Below, one piece after another: positions 12,858-20,734 of a stretch of DNA of 64,000 nt; positions within the stretch are counted from its first letter, which is position 1, and each line of letters begins with the position of its first letter. The translations under genes were made by a program, and so were the position numbers. Under the pieces are notes generated by a model. That model had not been told where the DNA came from. It saw only the letters and a program-made list of their open reading frames with translations, and did not search any database. The stretch is taken from positions 1 to 64,000 of the IMG/VR virus record IMGVR_UViG_3300008267_010368; one strand, 5' to 3'. Source of the DNA: a virus.

Positions 12858-15191
12858 CTATTGATAAACTTTTGAAATATTATCTTCTTTTTTAATTTTA
12901 ACTATACTATCAGCCCATTGATTTACCATCGGATTATGTGTAATCAAAAATATCTTTTCGAAGTAATCTTTTATTTTGACAAAAAATTCAGACACTAATT
13001 CCAAATTGTCATTTGATATTTTTCCAAATACCTCATCGAAAACTATAACATTTGGTTTAGGTAAAGAACAAATTTTACTTAAAACCGATCTCAATGCCAA
13101 TGATGCTATCGTTCTTTCATAACCTGAACCTGACGCCATTAATTTTTCAACACCAGTACCATTATCTATCATAATGAATTCTACTTCATTTTTGTCACTG
13201 ATTCTAACTTCCAATTTGAAATAACAACTATCTTCCATCAATCTTTGAAGTTCTGAATTGATAAGTGGCATCATTGTTTTCATTATGATTTTGGATATTC
13301 CGTTCTTACCATATGCATCCAAGAAAATCTTATGGATTTTTTCTTTTTCTTGCTCTTCTGCAATTTTGATAATGGTGTTCAAATTATTTTTGATGTTTTC
13401 CTCTAACGTTTTGATGGTGTAATTACTATTATTAATTGTTTGAACAGTATTGGTTTTACTTGTTTCTAAATCGGATAACCTTATATCCGCTTTAATCAAC
13501 ATACTATCAATATGTTCATTTTCTTTAATTTTATCCAACATCTTATCATACTCTGTCAACTTTGATTGAAGTCCGTCAATTTTTAACTGATAATTTTCAA
13601 TAGTTGCATCATACTTTTCTTTGATAAGTTTGTTTTTTTCATATTCATCAAACTCTTTTTTCAACCTAACAAAAGTTTGTTCTATGCCTGATAAAACCTG
13701 CATCGTAGTCCAAACATTATCTTTTTGACTGATATAACCATCAAGTTCGGATATCTTTTGTTGTGTAATACTAGCATTCATCAAATCAATCCCACAATGT
13801 TCACATTTGATTCCACCCTCAACAGAACTCTTTAGTTTTTCAACCTCTTCTATTTTTGTTTCAATCTGAATTAACTCTTTATTAAGTTTTGAATATTCTT
13901 CTTTAGTCTTGTCGTGTTCAGTTTCTTTATAAAACTCAGTTGGTTCAACAACGTTAAGTTCTCCAAGTTTTACTTTTGTCTGTTCAATTTGATATTCGTG
14001 TCCTTCAATTTCTTGTTTTACTTGACTTGGGTTCAATCTACTTAATTCATTATCAATATTGGTATGTTTTTTCTTTAACATATCATCACGATATTGTTTT
14101 CCCTTTGTTATGTTGTCTTCAATTGTTTCAAGTTCTTTTGTCTTTTCTTCAACTAATGTTTTTTGTTCTTGAATTTGGTTTTCATTATCAACGTTTTTGG
14201 ATTTAAGTTCTTCGGTGTTGTAAAGATTAGATAACATTGACTTTGAAAAATCAGAGTAGATTGATTTTGCAATATCTTCTTTTCTTTTCAAAAATTCAAG
14301 TCCCATAAATCTTGATAAAACCTGTCCTCTTGCGGTTGGTTTTGAATCTATTAGTTCTTCAAGGTTTGTTGCGGTAGTCAAAATTGTCATCAAGAAATCA
14401 TCTTTTGTACCTATAGAATCTTTGATAAACTTTTCAGTTTCCCTTCTTTGTTCACCTGTGAAGTTTTGAAGACTACCATCTGATAATTTCTTAAAGAAGT
14501 CCAATTCAGTTTTGACATTCCATTCACCTTTTTTGGACATCTTTCTTTCAATGTTTCTAATAATAACGTATTCTTCACCATCAATAATGATTTCACCTTT
14601 TACTGAAACTGTATCTGCATCTGTAAACCTGTTAAATATTTCTTCCGCCTTTGTTGTTTTTGTGGTTTCATTGAAGAACAAAAACAATAATAAGTCGACA
14701 CTCAATACAGTTTTACCACCAAAGTTAGGTGGATTGGATTCAATAACCGTGATTCCGTTACACTTTTCAAAATCCAACTTTTGATTTTGTCCATACGAAA
14801 GAAAGTTTGAAAACTCAATGTTTTTAATATACCACTTTTTGAACACAGACGAATCTGTTTCATTTTCTTGCATTTTATTTTCAACAATTCTATTGTGATT
14901 TAATACTTTTTCAGTATATTCTTCTAATCCCTTACTTTTTAAGTATTGTTTTAGTAAATCAACTTGATAGTTTCCGTCCATAATATTTACAGAAACATCT
15001 ACGGTTTGTTCACCATCTTCTTTAACGTTCTTAACTTTTGTTAAGATATTCACATTAGGTGTGTTATACTTTTTTTGAAAATAATGTTTAACACTTTTTA
15101 TTTTATCTTGTGTAAAGTTTTCAGCATAGTCTTCCCAAGTCACCTGAATGACTGGGTTGACAAATTTAGAATAATCTAAATCTTTATTCAT
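12858..15191 (-). CDS. 46: Recombination endonuclease subunit, SbcC/Rad50-like (T4 gp46-like)
   Basis: An SMC-type ATPase. From the ATG at 15191 it has about 777 residues. A P-loop region with NPPNFGGKT lies near residue 150, coiled coils flank a zinc hook CEHCG near residue 465, and the C-terminal lobe carries the signature LMASGSGYERTIASLALRS and the Walker B strand VIVFDEVFG. With gp47 it resects DNA ends for recombination-dependent replication. The P-loop lacks the usual first glycine. The frame extends to an ATG at 15281, but that would overlap the 84-aa gene by 71 bases, so 15191 is preferred. The gp47-like partner is at 16538-17317, separated by three small genes. Confidence 0.9.
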   Translation of the reverse strand: MNKDLDYSKFVNPVIQVTWEDYAENFTQDKIKSVKHYFQKKYNTPNVNILTKVKNVKEDGEQTVDVSVNIMDGNYQVDLLKQYLKSKGLEEYTEKVLNHNRIVENKMQENETDSSVFKKWYIKNIEFSNFLSYGQNQKLDFEKCNGITVIESNPPNFGGKTVLSVDLLLFLFFNETTKTTKAEEIFNRFTDADTVSVKGEIIIDGEEYVIIRNIERKMSKKGEWNVKTELDFFKKLSDGSLQNFTGEQRRETEKFIKDSIGTKDDFLMTILTTATNLEELIDSKPTARGQVLSRFMGLEFLKRKEDIAKSIYSDFSKSMLSNLYNTEELKSKNVDNENQIQEQKTLVEEKTKELETIEDNITKGKQYRDDMLKKKHTNIDNELSRLNPSQVKQEIEGHEYQIEQTKVKLGELNVVEPTEFYKETEHDKTKEEYSKLNKELIQIETKIEEVEKLKSSVEGGIKCEHCGIDLMNASITQQKISELDGYISQKDNVWTTMQVLSGIEQTFVRLKKEFDEYEKNKLIKEKYDATIENYQLKIDGLQSKLTEYDKMLDKIKENEHIDSMLIKADIRLSDLETSKTNTVQTINNSNYTIKTLEENIKNNLNTIIKIAEEQEKEKIHKIFLDAYGKNGISKIIMKTMMPLINSELQRLMEDSCYFKLEVRISDKNEVEFIMIDNGTGVEKLMASGSGYERTIASLALRSVLSKICSLPKPNVIVFDEVFGKISNDNLELVSEFFVKIKDYFEKIFLITHNPMVNQWADSIVKIKKEDNISKVYQ

Positions 15192-15210
15192 TTTATTAAA
15201 ATTAAATGGT

Positions 15211-15465
15211 TTACTCTCCTTGAACAGGTTCAACTGACTCGGATTCTTCTTGTTGGTTTTCTTGTTGTAAATGTTCCTCATCTTCTAATAATCCTACAAG
15301 TTCTTCCATAGTGTCACCAGACATGGTTTCGAACTTTTCTTTTAACACTTCCATTTGTTTTTCAAACGCTTCTTGCCAAACCTTTTGAATATACTTTTCT
15401 TGTTGTTTAATGTTAGCATTTCTTTTTGCCACTCTTTTTCTGTGTTCTTTTGCCTTTTTTCCCAT
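15211..15465 (-). CDS. Small basic-to-acidic helical protein (84 aa)
   Basis: The N-terminus is strongly basic (MGKKAKEHRKRVAKRNANIK), the middle helical (KYIQKVWQEAFEKQMEVLKEK), and the C-terminus acidic and Gln-rich (EEHLQQENQQEESESVEPVQ). It ends 19 bases before the preferred gp46 start, within one operon. No family recognised; the charge layout could fit a small recombination or DNA-binding accessory. Confidence 0.65.
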   Translation of the reverse strand: MGKKAKEHRKRVAKRNANIKQQEKYIQKVWQEAFEKQMEVLKEKFETMSGDTMEELVGLLEDEEHLQQENQQEESESVEPVQGE

Positions 15466-15476
15466 TTTATAAATTA

Positions 15477-15890
15477 TTAGTCGTTTTCTTTTCCTTGTAT
15501 ATCTTTTGATGGTGGTAAAATTATTGGTTGATTTGATGGTCGATTTTCTTCAAACCACTCAATAACCGAATTTATTGCCCACACAAATCCAGCAGATAAC
15601 ATACCATCAAAGAATACAGATAATATTTTATTAAGTCCAATTATTTCAACATTTGGTGAAAAATAAGCCATGGATAGAAAAAACCCAACCCAAGTGCTTG
15701 TACATAATACACACCCAATCAATCCCGATAAAAATTTACCTAAAAAATTAAATCGTAAATATTCATCATTACCCCATTTATGTATTCCGTTTCTTAAACC
15801 ACTAAAAATAGATCCATAAACTAAAATGTTTGTCATTCCGTAGGCAACCATTGCCCAAATTACTAAATTCATATTATTTGTATATATCAT
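15477..15890 (-). CDS. Membrane protein, DUF1360-like (137 aa)
   Basis: Three or four hydrophobic segments are visible (about residues 7-25, 50-75, 80-97, 100-115). The motif CVLCTSTWVGFFLSM resembles the C-x2-C-x2-W-x-G signature of small DUF1360-type membrane proteins found in phages and bacteria, whose function is unknown. The C-terminal 25 residues are polar and Pro-rich. The start may be the ATG at 15890 or that at 15872, which directly follows the stop of the upstream gene. It sits between gp47 and gp46 genes without obvious relation to them. Confidence 0.65.
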   Translation of the reverse strand: MIYTNNMNLVIWAMVAYGMTNILVYGSIFSGLRNGIHKWGNDEYLRFNFLGKFLSGLIGCVLCTSTWVGFFLSMAYFSPNVEIIGLNKILSVFFDGMLSAGFVWAINSVIEWFEENRPSNQPIILPPSKDIQGKEND

Positions 15891-16566
15891 CGTTTAGGTT
15901 AGAACTACCATAGAACTTGGCGGAAATGTCGCCAGGTTGACTTGGGGTTTCTAACAATTTTTTTTCTAATTCTTTATTTATTTTTTTTAATTCCCTTATT
16001 TCATTATTCAAATTTTGTATAGTTTGTTGAAGGAGGTTTGTCTTTTCATTATTTGATTGTTCAGCTAAAGTTTGTCTAGAAATGTCTAAAGTACGTCTAA
16101 ATTCGTCTAACTTTTCATCTTTTTTAGACATTTCATCTTGTAAACTATTCAACTTATTGATTAGTTCTTCTTCGGTACTTTTGTCACTTACATACTCTAT
16201 TTTTGTGACAATTTTTTCAACAGGAACTTCTTTTATTACCTCTTTTTCTATTACTATTTCTTTCACAACTTCAACTGGTACTTCAATTATTTTTTCAACT
16301 TCTTTTATTACTTCAACAGGAATTTCCACTCGTTTTTCAATAATTACCTCCTTTTCCACCCATTTTTCTCGAATCCCGTCTATTTTTAAGTCTTTTTCAC
16401 CTTCATTAAGTGGTTTTCCCAAAAGCCCGTACTTTTCAATATTGAACCCATCTGTAAAACATTTTTTTACAAACATTTCATAATCTTCGATTTTATTTAA
16501 TTTACAAAATGCAGACACCGCCTGCATTATTTTTTTATCAAAGATTTTTGAGAAGTTCAGCTCCAT
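15874..16566 (-). CDS. Coiled-coil protein with EVPVEVxKE repeats (230 aa)
   Basis: Residues about 65-125 consist of repeated Val-Glu-Lys units (for example VEIPVEVIKEVEKII and IEVPVEVVKEIVIEKE), followed by a coiled coil (about 130-210) and a short Ser-rich tail. The first 45 residues look globular (KKIMQAVSAFCKLNKIEDYE). EKxVEVPVEV repeats occur in many unrelated filamentous proteins, so they say little about function. The gene overlaps gp47 by 29 bases; an internal ATG at 16527 would avoid this. Confidence 0.65.
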   Translation of the reverse strand: MELNFSKIFDKKIMQAVSAFCKLNKIEDYEMFVKKCFTDGFNIEKYGLLGKPLNEGEKDLKIDGIREKWVEKEVIIEKRVEIPVEVIKEVEKIIEVPVEVVKEIVIEKEVIKEVPVEKIVTKIEYVSDKSTEEELINKLNSLQDEMSKKDEKLDEFRRTLDISRQTLAEQSNNEKTNLLQQTIQNLNNEIRELKKINKELEKKLLETPSQPGDISAKFYGSSNLNDDIYK

Positions 16567-17317
16567 TTTCTATGTCTTCAAAACTATTTATTGTGAACTT
16601 TAAAAAAGGTTTTGGATTTTCCAAATCAGTATATGTATATTGTTTGGTTTCAAAATCGTAAGTTCCAAAACCATGATTTCTGATACTTTCCCCAATATTC
16701 TGTTGAATTGGACTACCAATCATATAACCTTTTCCTGTTTTGAATTTAAACTCTTGTCTTTTGTGAATATCACCACATAATACGATATCAAGTCCGTTGA
16801 ACTTTTCAACATCATACGCTTCTTCACCAAAATCGAACCCCAAATCCGTTTTCATTCCCTGAATCGGTCCATGAAACAACCCAACTTTTATACCTTTTGC
16901 ATCGTTTAAGTCAGGTGGTACATTACCTTGGTATTGTGAATAAACACACCAACTGATATTATCATCTTCATATACCCCTCTGTCTTTGTAATAAACTATG
17001 TTTTCATTATTTAACGAACTTATGACAGGTGTAAGTGCGTCTAACCTTTCAACATTATTTACAAGAAAATCGTGGTTACCCGGTATAATGATTGTTTTTG
17101 CAATAAAAGAACATTCCAAAAGTAACCATCTAACCATTTCAATTAGTTCAGGAGTCATTTGGTTTTTAGAATGAACCAAATCTCCCGTAAATACAATCCT
17201 ATCAGGGTTTATTTCTTTCCATTGGTTGATTGCAGTCTCTAAGATTGACTTGTACAAGTCGTGATCTTTATAAAGACGAATGTGTAAGTCAGAAAAGTGT
17301 ATAAGTTTTTTAATCAT
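16538..17317 (-). CDS. 47: Recombination nuclease subunit, SbcD/Mre11-like (T4 gp47-like)
   Basis: A calcineurin-type metallophosphoesterase of 259 aa. Metal-binding motifs come in order: FSDLHIR (residues 8-14), VFTGDLVHSK (about 41-50), IPGNHDFL (about 79-86), VGLFHGPI, and LCGDIHKR with GSPIQQN. Mre11-type enzymes cut DNA ends using two manganese ions and pair with the gp46/Rad50 ATPase, here encoded at 12858-15191. The protein lacks the long C-terminal cap of SbcD, as expected for the phage version. It overlaps the small gene upstream by 8 bases. Confidence 0.92.
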   Translation of the reverse strand: MIKKLIHFSDLHIRLYKDHDLYKSILETAINQWKEINPDRIVFTGDLVHSKNQMTPELIEMVRWLLLECSFIAKTIIIPGNHDFLVNNVERLDALTPVISSLNNENIVYYKDRGVYEDDNISWCVYSQYQGNVPPDLNDAKGIKVGLFHGPIQGMKTDLGFDFGEEAYDVEKFNGLDIVLCGDIHKRQEFKFKTGKGYMIGSPIQQNIGESIRNHGFGTYDFETKQYTYTDLENPKPFLKFTINSFEDIENGAELLKNL

Positions 17318-17549
17318 CTAATTTATTTTTGTTTCCACAATATATTTCATAAGGTGGTTTGTATGGGTTGTCCTGTATTGGGAATGGATTTACAGGTATA
17401 GGTACTCTGTATGGTTCAGCAATACCAAATTTTGTTTCGTCTTTAACTTGTCCCATTTTTTCAACAATAGGTGAAATGTCTATATGTTTATTTTCAAGTT
17501 TACCATAAAGATATCCTTCTAACCAAATATAAAATTCTTTGTGTGTCAT
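17310..17549 (-). CDS. Small hypothetical protein (79 aa)
   Basis: From the ATG at 17549 the protein starts MTHKEFYIWLEGYLYGKLE. It is followed by a Pro-rich C-terminal half (YRVPIPVNPFPIQDNPYKPP). A TTG four codons upstream is in frame, but the ATG overlaps the stop of the next small gene as ATGA, which makes it the better start. Function is unknown; the aromatic first helix and Pro-rich tail suggest a short protein-protein interaction module. Confidence 0.65.
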   Translation of the reverse strand: MTHKEFYIWLEGYLYGKLENKHIDISPIVEKMGQVKDETKFGIAEPYRVPIPVNPFPIQDNPYKPPYEIYCGNKNKLDD

Positions 17550-17692
17550 AATGTGTTCCAATAAAATTGGTTAATGAATATTTTCCTTACCATATCAAAT
17601 TCCTTAACCCTGTTTAACCTGAATCCGTACATATCCGCAATCAGTTTTAAATGTGGATAAATTTCTGATATGGTTAGTTTTCCAAAATTCAT
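17546..17692 (-). CDS. Very small hypothetical protein (48 aa)
   Basis: A 48-residue frame starting MNFGKLTISEIYPHLKLIAD and ending in an aromatic basic helix (VRKIFINQFYWNTL). It begins with an ATG that shares bases with the stop of the zinc-ribbon gene (TAATG at 17690-17694) and ends in an ATGA overlap with the next gene. This exact fit fills the only gap in the run and is strong evidence for translation. No family recognised. Confidence 0.6.
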   Translation of the reverse strand: MNFGKLTISEIYPHLKLIADMYGFRLNRVKEFDMVRKIFINQFYWNTL

Positions 17693-17907
17693 TACTTGTT
17701 AAATATTTTAAAATCTTCATTGATATGTCCACATTCTGAACATGAATATGTTGGGAATGGTACAATTGTATCTTCGCCACCACCTGTTAGGATTTTTGAT
17801 ACTTTTTTCAAAATTACAACTTCTTTGAAAAAGATAGACTTACAACCTTCACATTCAACAGTTGGTTGTTGTCTTAAATCTATTTTAGGTTTTATAATTT
17901 CATCCAT
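17692..17907 (-). CDS. Zinc-ribbon protein (71 aa)
   Basis: Two Cys-x-x-Cys pairs, CEGC near residue 19 and CSEC near residue 55, are separated by about 32 residues in a classic zinc-ribbon layout. A glycine-rich turn (ILTGGGEDTIVPFP) lies between them. Such small ribbons in T4-type phages may bind polymerase or nucleic acid, but no specific role is indicated. It is in the tightly packed run between the nuclease gene and gp47. Confidence 0.7.
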   Translation of the reverse strand: MDEIIKPKIDLRQQPTVECEGCKSIFFKEVVILKKVSKILTGGGEDTIVPFPTYSCSECGHINEDFKIFNK

Positions 17908-17909
17908 AA

Positions 17910-18158
17910 TTAAAATTTAACGATTTCTTCTTCTTCGTTAGTATATTTTTGTTTTATCATTTCAGTATTAAACTGAAACTCATCAACCAATGTGTCTTCA
18001 CTCCCATTCTTAATGTTTTCTTCATACATAATACTGTTTAAGTATTCCAATACATCTTCTTCTGTTTTTCCTTCTAATTCAGGATAGTCTTCTAAATTAA
18101 CTTCTAAAGGTCCATATGATTCATAAACCTCATAAGTTTTTGTCATGTAAATTTTCAT
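17910..18158 (-). CDS. Small acidic hypothetical protein (82 aa)
   Basis: An acidic protein with MKIYMTKTYEVYESYGPLEV at the N-terminus and a Glu-rich tail (KYTNEEEEIVKF). No cysteine, signal or membrane segment. The ATG at 18158 overlaps the stop of the tiny upstream frame by 4 bases (ATGA). Unknown function; the acidic composition could suit a DNA-mimic or inhibitor, but that is speculation without a fold. Confidence 0.6.
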   Translation of the reverse strand: MKIYMTKTYEVYESYGPLEVNLEDYPELEGKTEEDVLEYLNSIMYEENIKNGSEDTLVDEFQFNTEMIKQKYTNEEEEIVKF

Positions 18159-18244
18159 TTTAATATATAATTAACTTTTATTTTTCCAATTTGTTTATCC
18201 CATGTGGTATTATACCACCATGCAAATTCAATTTCCGATTCCAT
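18155..18244 (-). CDS. Possible micro-ORF (29 aa)
   Basis: A 29-codon frame (MESEIEFAWWYNTTWDKQIG and so on) starting at 18244. Its stop overlaps the next ATG as ATGA, the same coupling seen for neighbouring genes. It may be a real microprotein or a leader peptide. It contains a 15-base palindrome, so the region may instead be regulatory. Confidence 0.35.
   Translation of the reverse strand: MESEIEFAWWYNTTWDKQIGKIKVNYILK
18204..18218. repeat. Perfect 7+1+7 inverted repeat
   Basis: GTGGTAT and ATACCAC flank a single T, with CAT and ATG continuing the symmetry after one extra C. The size and symmetry suit an operator for a dimeric regulator or a small RNA hairpin near the start of the 82-aa gene. 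Confidence 0.4.
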
Positions 18245-18266
18245 AATTCAATATAATTTATTTTAT

Positions 18267-19124
18267 TTATAATTTCAAGTACTTACTCATGTCCATTTTC
18301 AAAATTGTATCAATCACATCCCTTGATACTCTGTGTTCAGTAAAATTGGTTTCTTCATCTAAGTGTACAATGACACAACCATAGTAACTAATACCTTCAT
18401 ATTTTGTACCTTCTAACATTTTAAGTAATAATTTTCCATAGAAAGGTAATTGAGTATTATAGTGTCCAAGTGCATTATTTGGTAAGTATTCAAAAGGATT
18501 TTTCATTGGTTTTGTGAACCCGTTTTTTTCAAAGTTTTTTTTCTTATTTGTTTTCCAATCCGTTGTTACTATACCAAATCCGGTTCTGTTTTTATTAAAC
18601 ATCAACCAATTTTTGTCGGGTTGTCCTGTATACCCTAATTCAGGGTGTCCTAAAACTGTTTCAGTATCAAGTAATACCGCACCTCGTTCTTCCATCAAAT
18701 CCAAATATTTTTTACCCGCTTTAATCATTTTATCTCCCTTCATCAAAAGTTCCAAATCACATTCATATAAAGGTTGTCTAACTTCTTTATTTAATTTGAA
18801 CCTTTTTAAGGTTTCAATTTCTAATTCATAGTGAACCCTACTTCCCATATTTGTTGAATTCTTACCCGCAAGAGCCCATTCTTCCATTAATCTTTCCGCT
18901 TCATATGGATCACCTTTCGCTTTATTATATGCCGCCTCCTCTGTTGGAAATTCATCATAGAAAAGTTTCATTACTTTTGACACAGACGGAAAATCGTCAC
19001 GTATTTTCCCTTTCGAATCAACCATAGTATATTTATGTTTGTCTTCTTCGAAAGTTAATTGAAACTCTTTTTGTTTTTCAAATAGTATATTTCTTATTTC
19101 TTCAGCAATTAATTTTAAATTCAT
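18267..19124 (-). CDS. PD-(D/E)XK exonuclease, RecB/Cas4-like (285 aa)
   Basis: Motifs of the RecB-type nuclease superfamily appear in order: GSRVHYELE near residue 93 (the usual G-x-x-x-H-x-x-x-E), GYTGQPDKN near 165 (metal-ligand Asp), TTDWKTNKK near 188 (the D-x-K motif), and QLPFYGKLLLKM near 225 (the Q-x-x-x-Y motif). These enzymes degrade DNA ends with magnesium. In the phage it could act with gp46/gp47 in recombination or in host DNA breakdown. Its start overlaps the primase gene by 23 bases, so it belongs to the replication operon. Confidence 0.8.
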   Translation of the reverse strand: MNLKLIAEEIRNILFEKQKEFQLTFEEDKHKYTMVDSKGKIRDDFPSVSKVMKLFYDEFPTEEAAYNKAKGDPYEAERLMEEWALAGKNSTNMGSRVHYELEIETLKRFKLNKEVRQPLYECDLELLMKGDKMIKAGKKYLDLMEERGAVLLDTETVLGHPELGYTGQPDKNWLMFNKNRTGFGIVTTDWKTNKKKNFEKNGFTKPMKNPFEYLPNNALGHYNTQLPFYGKLLLKMLEGTKYEGISYYGCVIVHLDEETNFTEHRVSRDVIDTILKMDMSKYLKL

Positions 19125-20040
19125 CTTTTTCTTCCAATATGTATTGGTTTATTTCACCTTTCAAATCGCAAACATCCTTGTCTTTCGGTAGTTTAGCAAG
19201 TTTTACTCTATTGTACAAAGTACCCCCATTTAATTTTTGATATATATTTTTAGCATCTTCAAACGCATCACCATCAAGACACACTATTATATTTTTTTTT
19301 GCTTTTGAATACAGTTTTTCCCATAAATTATCATTTACGTATTTACCTAACAACGCAATTGAGTTATCTAAGAAAAATGAATCAAACACCCCTTCTACAA
19401 GATAAATGTCTTTTTTCCAATCTATGTGACTTTCATTGAAAATCAAAAAGTCTTTTGCCGCTTCAGGATTTTTATATTTCAACTTTGATTTTGGGTTCCA
19501 AGATCTTGAAACAAAAAAATTTAATTCACCTTTTTTATTATATGATGGTACAATTATTCTTCCAGCATAATCACCTTCAACACAAAGTCCAATATTATAC
19601 TTATCTATAATTTCTTGTGTGATTCCTCTTTTTTTCAAATAATTAAAAGCCTCTTTTCTTGGAATATGAACGGGATGAATATCTTCAAACTTTTTGTATT
19701 CTTTTGGTAGTTCTAATTTCTTGTAGACTTTTTCTTTCTTTTCAAACTTGTCAGGACGAATTAACTTGTATGTTTTTTTATCTTTTTTTGAACCAAACTG
19801 ATCGATTAATTTTCCTAAATGTCCATGTGTTCCATGTGTTTCTGCACATGCCCAACATTTATAAACGTGTTGTTGGTAGTTAATTTCTAGATTACCCTTA
19901 CCATCAGTTTTACTTAATCCTTTGATTTCATATGAACAAACAGGGCAATCTACTGAAATTTGTCCACTGTACTCGTTCACACTTTTTGGTTCACCAAAAA
20001 TGGTTTCAATTAAATCAATTAACAGTGAATCTTCTTTCAT
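19102..20040 (-). CDS. DNA primase (DnaG-type zinc finger and TOPRIM), T4 gp61-like role
   Basis: An N-terminal zinc-binding element is formed by CPVC near residue 33 and YKCWACAETHG near residue 59. The TOPRIM catalytic core has DIYLVEGVFDSFF near residue 211 and IIVCLDGDAFEDA near residue 243, which supply the metal-binding Glu and DxD. The family makes RNA primers for lagging-strand synthesis and works with the replicative helicase, here at 53066-54445. At 312 aa it is short, like phage primases. A weak promoter-like pair (20045-20075) lies just before the ATG. Confidence 0.88.
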   Translation of the reverse strand: MKEDSLLIDLIETIFGEPKSVNEYSGQISVDCPVCSYEIKGLSKTDGKGNLEINYQQHVYKCWACAETHGTHGHLGKLIDQFGSKKDKKTYKLIRPDKFEKKEKVYKKLELPKEYKKFEDIHPVHIPRKEAFNYLKKRGITQEIIDKYNIGLCVEGDYAGRIIVPSYNKKGELNFFVSRSWNPKSKLKYKNPEAAKDFLIFNESHIDWKKDIYLVEGVFDSFFLDNSIALLGKYVNDNLWEKLYSKAKKNIIVCLDGDAFEDAKNIYQKLNGGTLYNRVKLAKLPKDKDVCDLKGEINQYILEEKDEFKINC

Positions 20041-20044
20041 ACAT

Positions 20045-20075
20045 AAAAAATAAGAATTATGAATGAAATGTCAAT
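20045..20075 (-). promoter_or_regulatory. Weak promoter-like pair upstream of primase
   Basis: On the minus strand ATTG (with TTGACATTT, shared with the SSB promoter) is followed by 19 bases and TATTTTTT, one base from TAnnTTTG. The predicted start lies at or next to the ATG, which weakens the case. Confidence 0.3.
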
Positions 20076-20123
20076 TATCGGGGATTTATACGATATTTTT
20101 AGTTATCGTTTATTATGATGATA

Positions 20124-20729
20124 TTACCAAATTTTTTCTTGTTTCATATACCCCAAAACACAAGTATAAGAATCTGCCATGTCGAAACATTCTTTTTTCA
20201 GTGTGTTATTTTTTGTATATAACCAAGTAATTTGTGGCTCCTTGTCTGATACTTTTTTCCAAACAATTTCTTTTTTGTCGATATCTTTTGGTAACCCACC
20301 AAACAAAACTCTTTTACCTTTATCGTTTTCTTGTACCAAATCAGGCCAAGCAAACTTTCTTGAATTGTATGTAGAAATGTAGTTAGGTACAATCCCTAAA
20401 ATATCATAAATTGATTTGGTAATCATTGAATTGTATCTTAACAATGTTCCGACTGTCCAAATATTGTTTGAATTTAATAATGGTTCTTCTATAATCACTT
20501 TTGTAATACCAAGATTTTTATAACCTTGTAATTTTTCCTCAAAGGCATGAACTTTCAATATAAGTTCTTCAATTTTATCTTCAGGTTTAGGTTTGATTAC
20601 AGGTGAAAAGTGTGTTAATTCTAATAAATCTTGTGTTTGAATTTCAAATAAAGACCATCCTATAGTTTTAGTCGAAATATCAAGACCTAACACTTTTGGT
20701 GAATTCTTCAAATCGGTTTTTTCTGCCAT
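20124..20729 (-). CDS. RuvC-like Holliday junction nuclease (201 aa)
   Basis: An RNase H-fold nuclease of the RuvC type. The first strand VLGLDISTKTIGWSLF (residues 13-28) supplies the first catalytic Asp, VIIEEPLLNSNN near 78 supplies the Glu, and ECFDMADSYTCVLG near the C-terminus supplies the last Asp. RuvC-type enzymes cut four-way junctions and can resolve phage DNA before packaging, a role played in T4 by the unrelated gp49. The stop lies about 85 bases upstream of the primase start. The stretch 20041-20123 holds no gene. Confidence 0.8.
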   Translation of the reverse strand: MAEKTDLKNSPKVLGLDISTKTIGWSLFEIQTQDLLELTHFSPVIKPKPEDKIEELILKVHAFEEKLQGYKNLGITKVIIEEPLLNSNNIWTVGTLLRYNSMITKSIYDILGIVPNYISTYNSRKFAWPDLVQENDKGKRVLFGGLPKDIDKKEIVWKKVSDKEPQITWLYTKNNTLKKECFDMADSYTCVLGYMKQEKIW

Positions 20730-20734
20730 AATGA

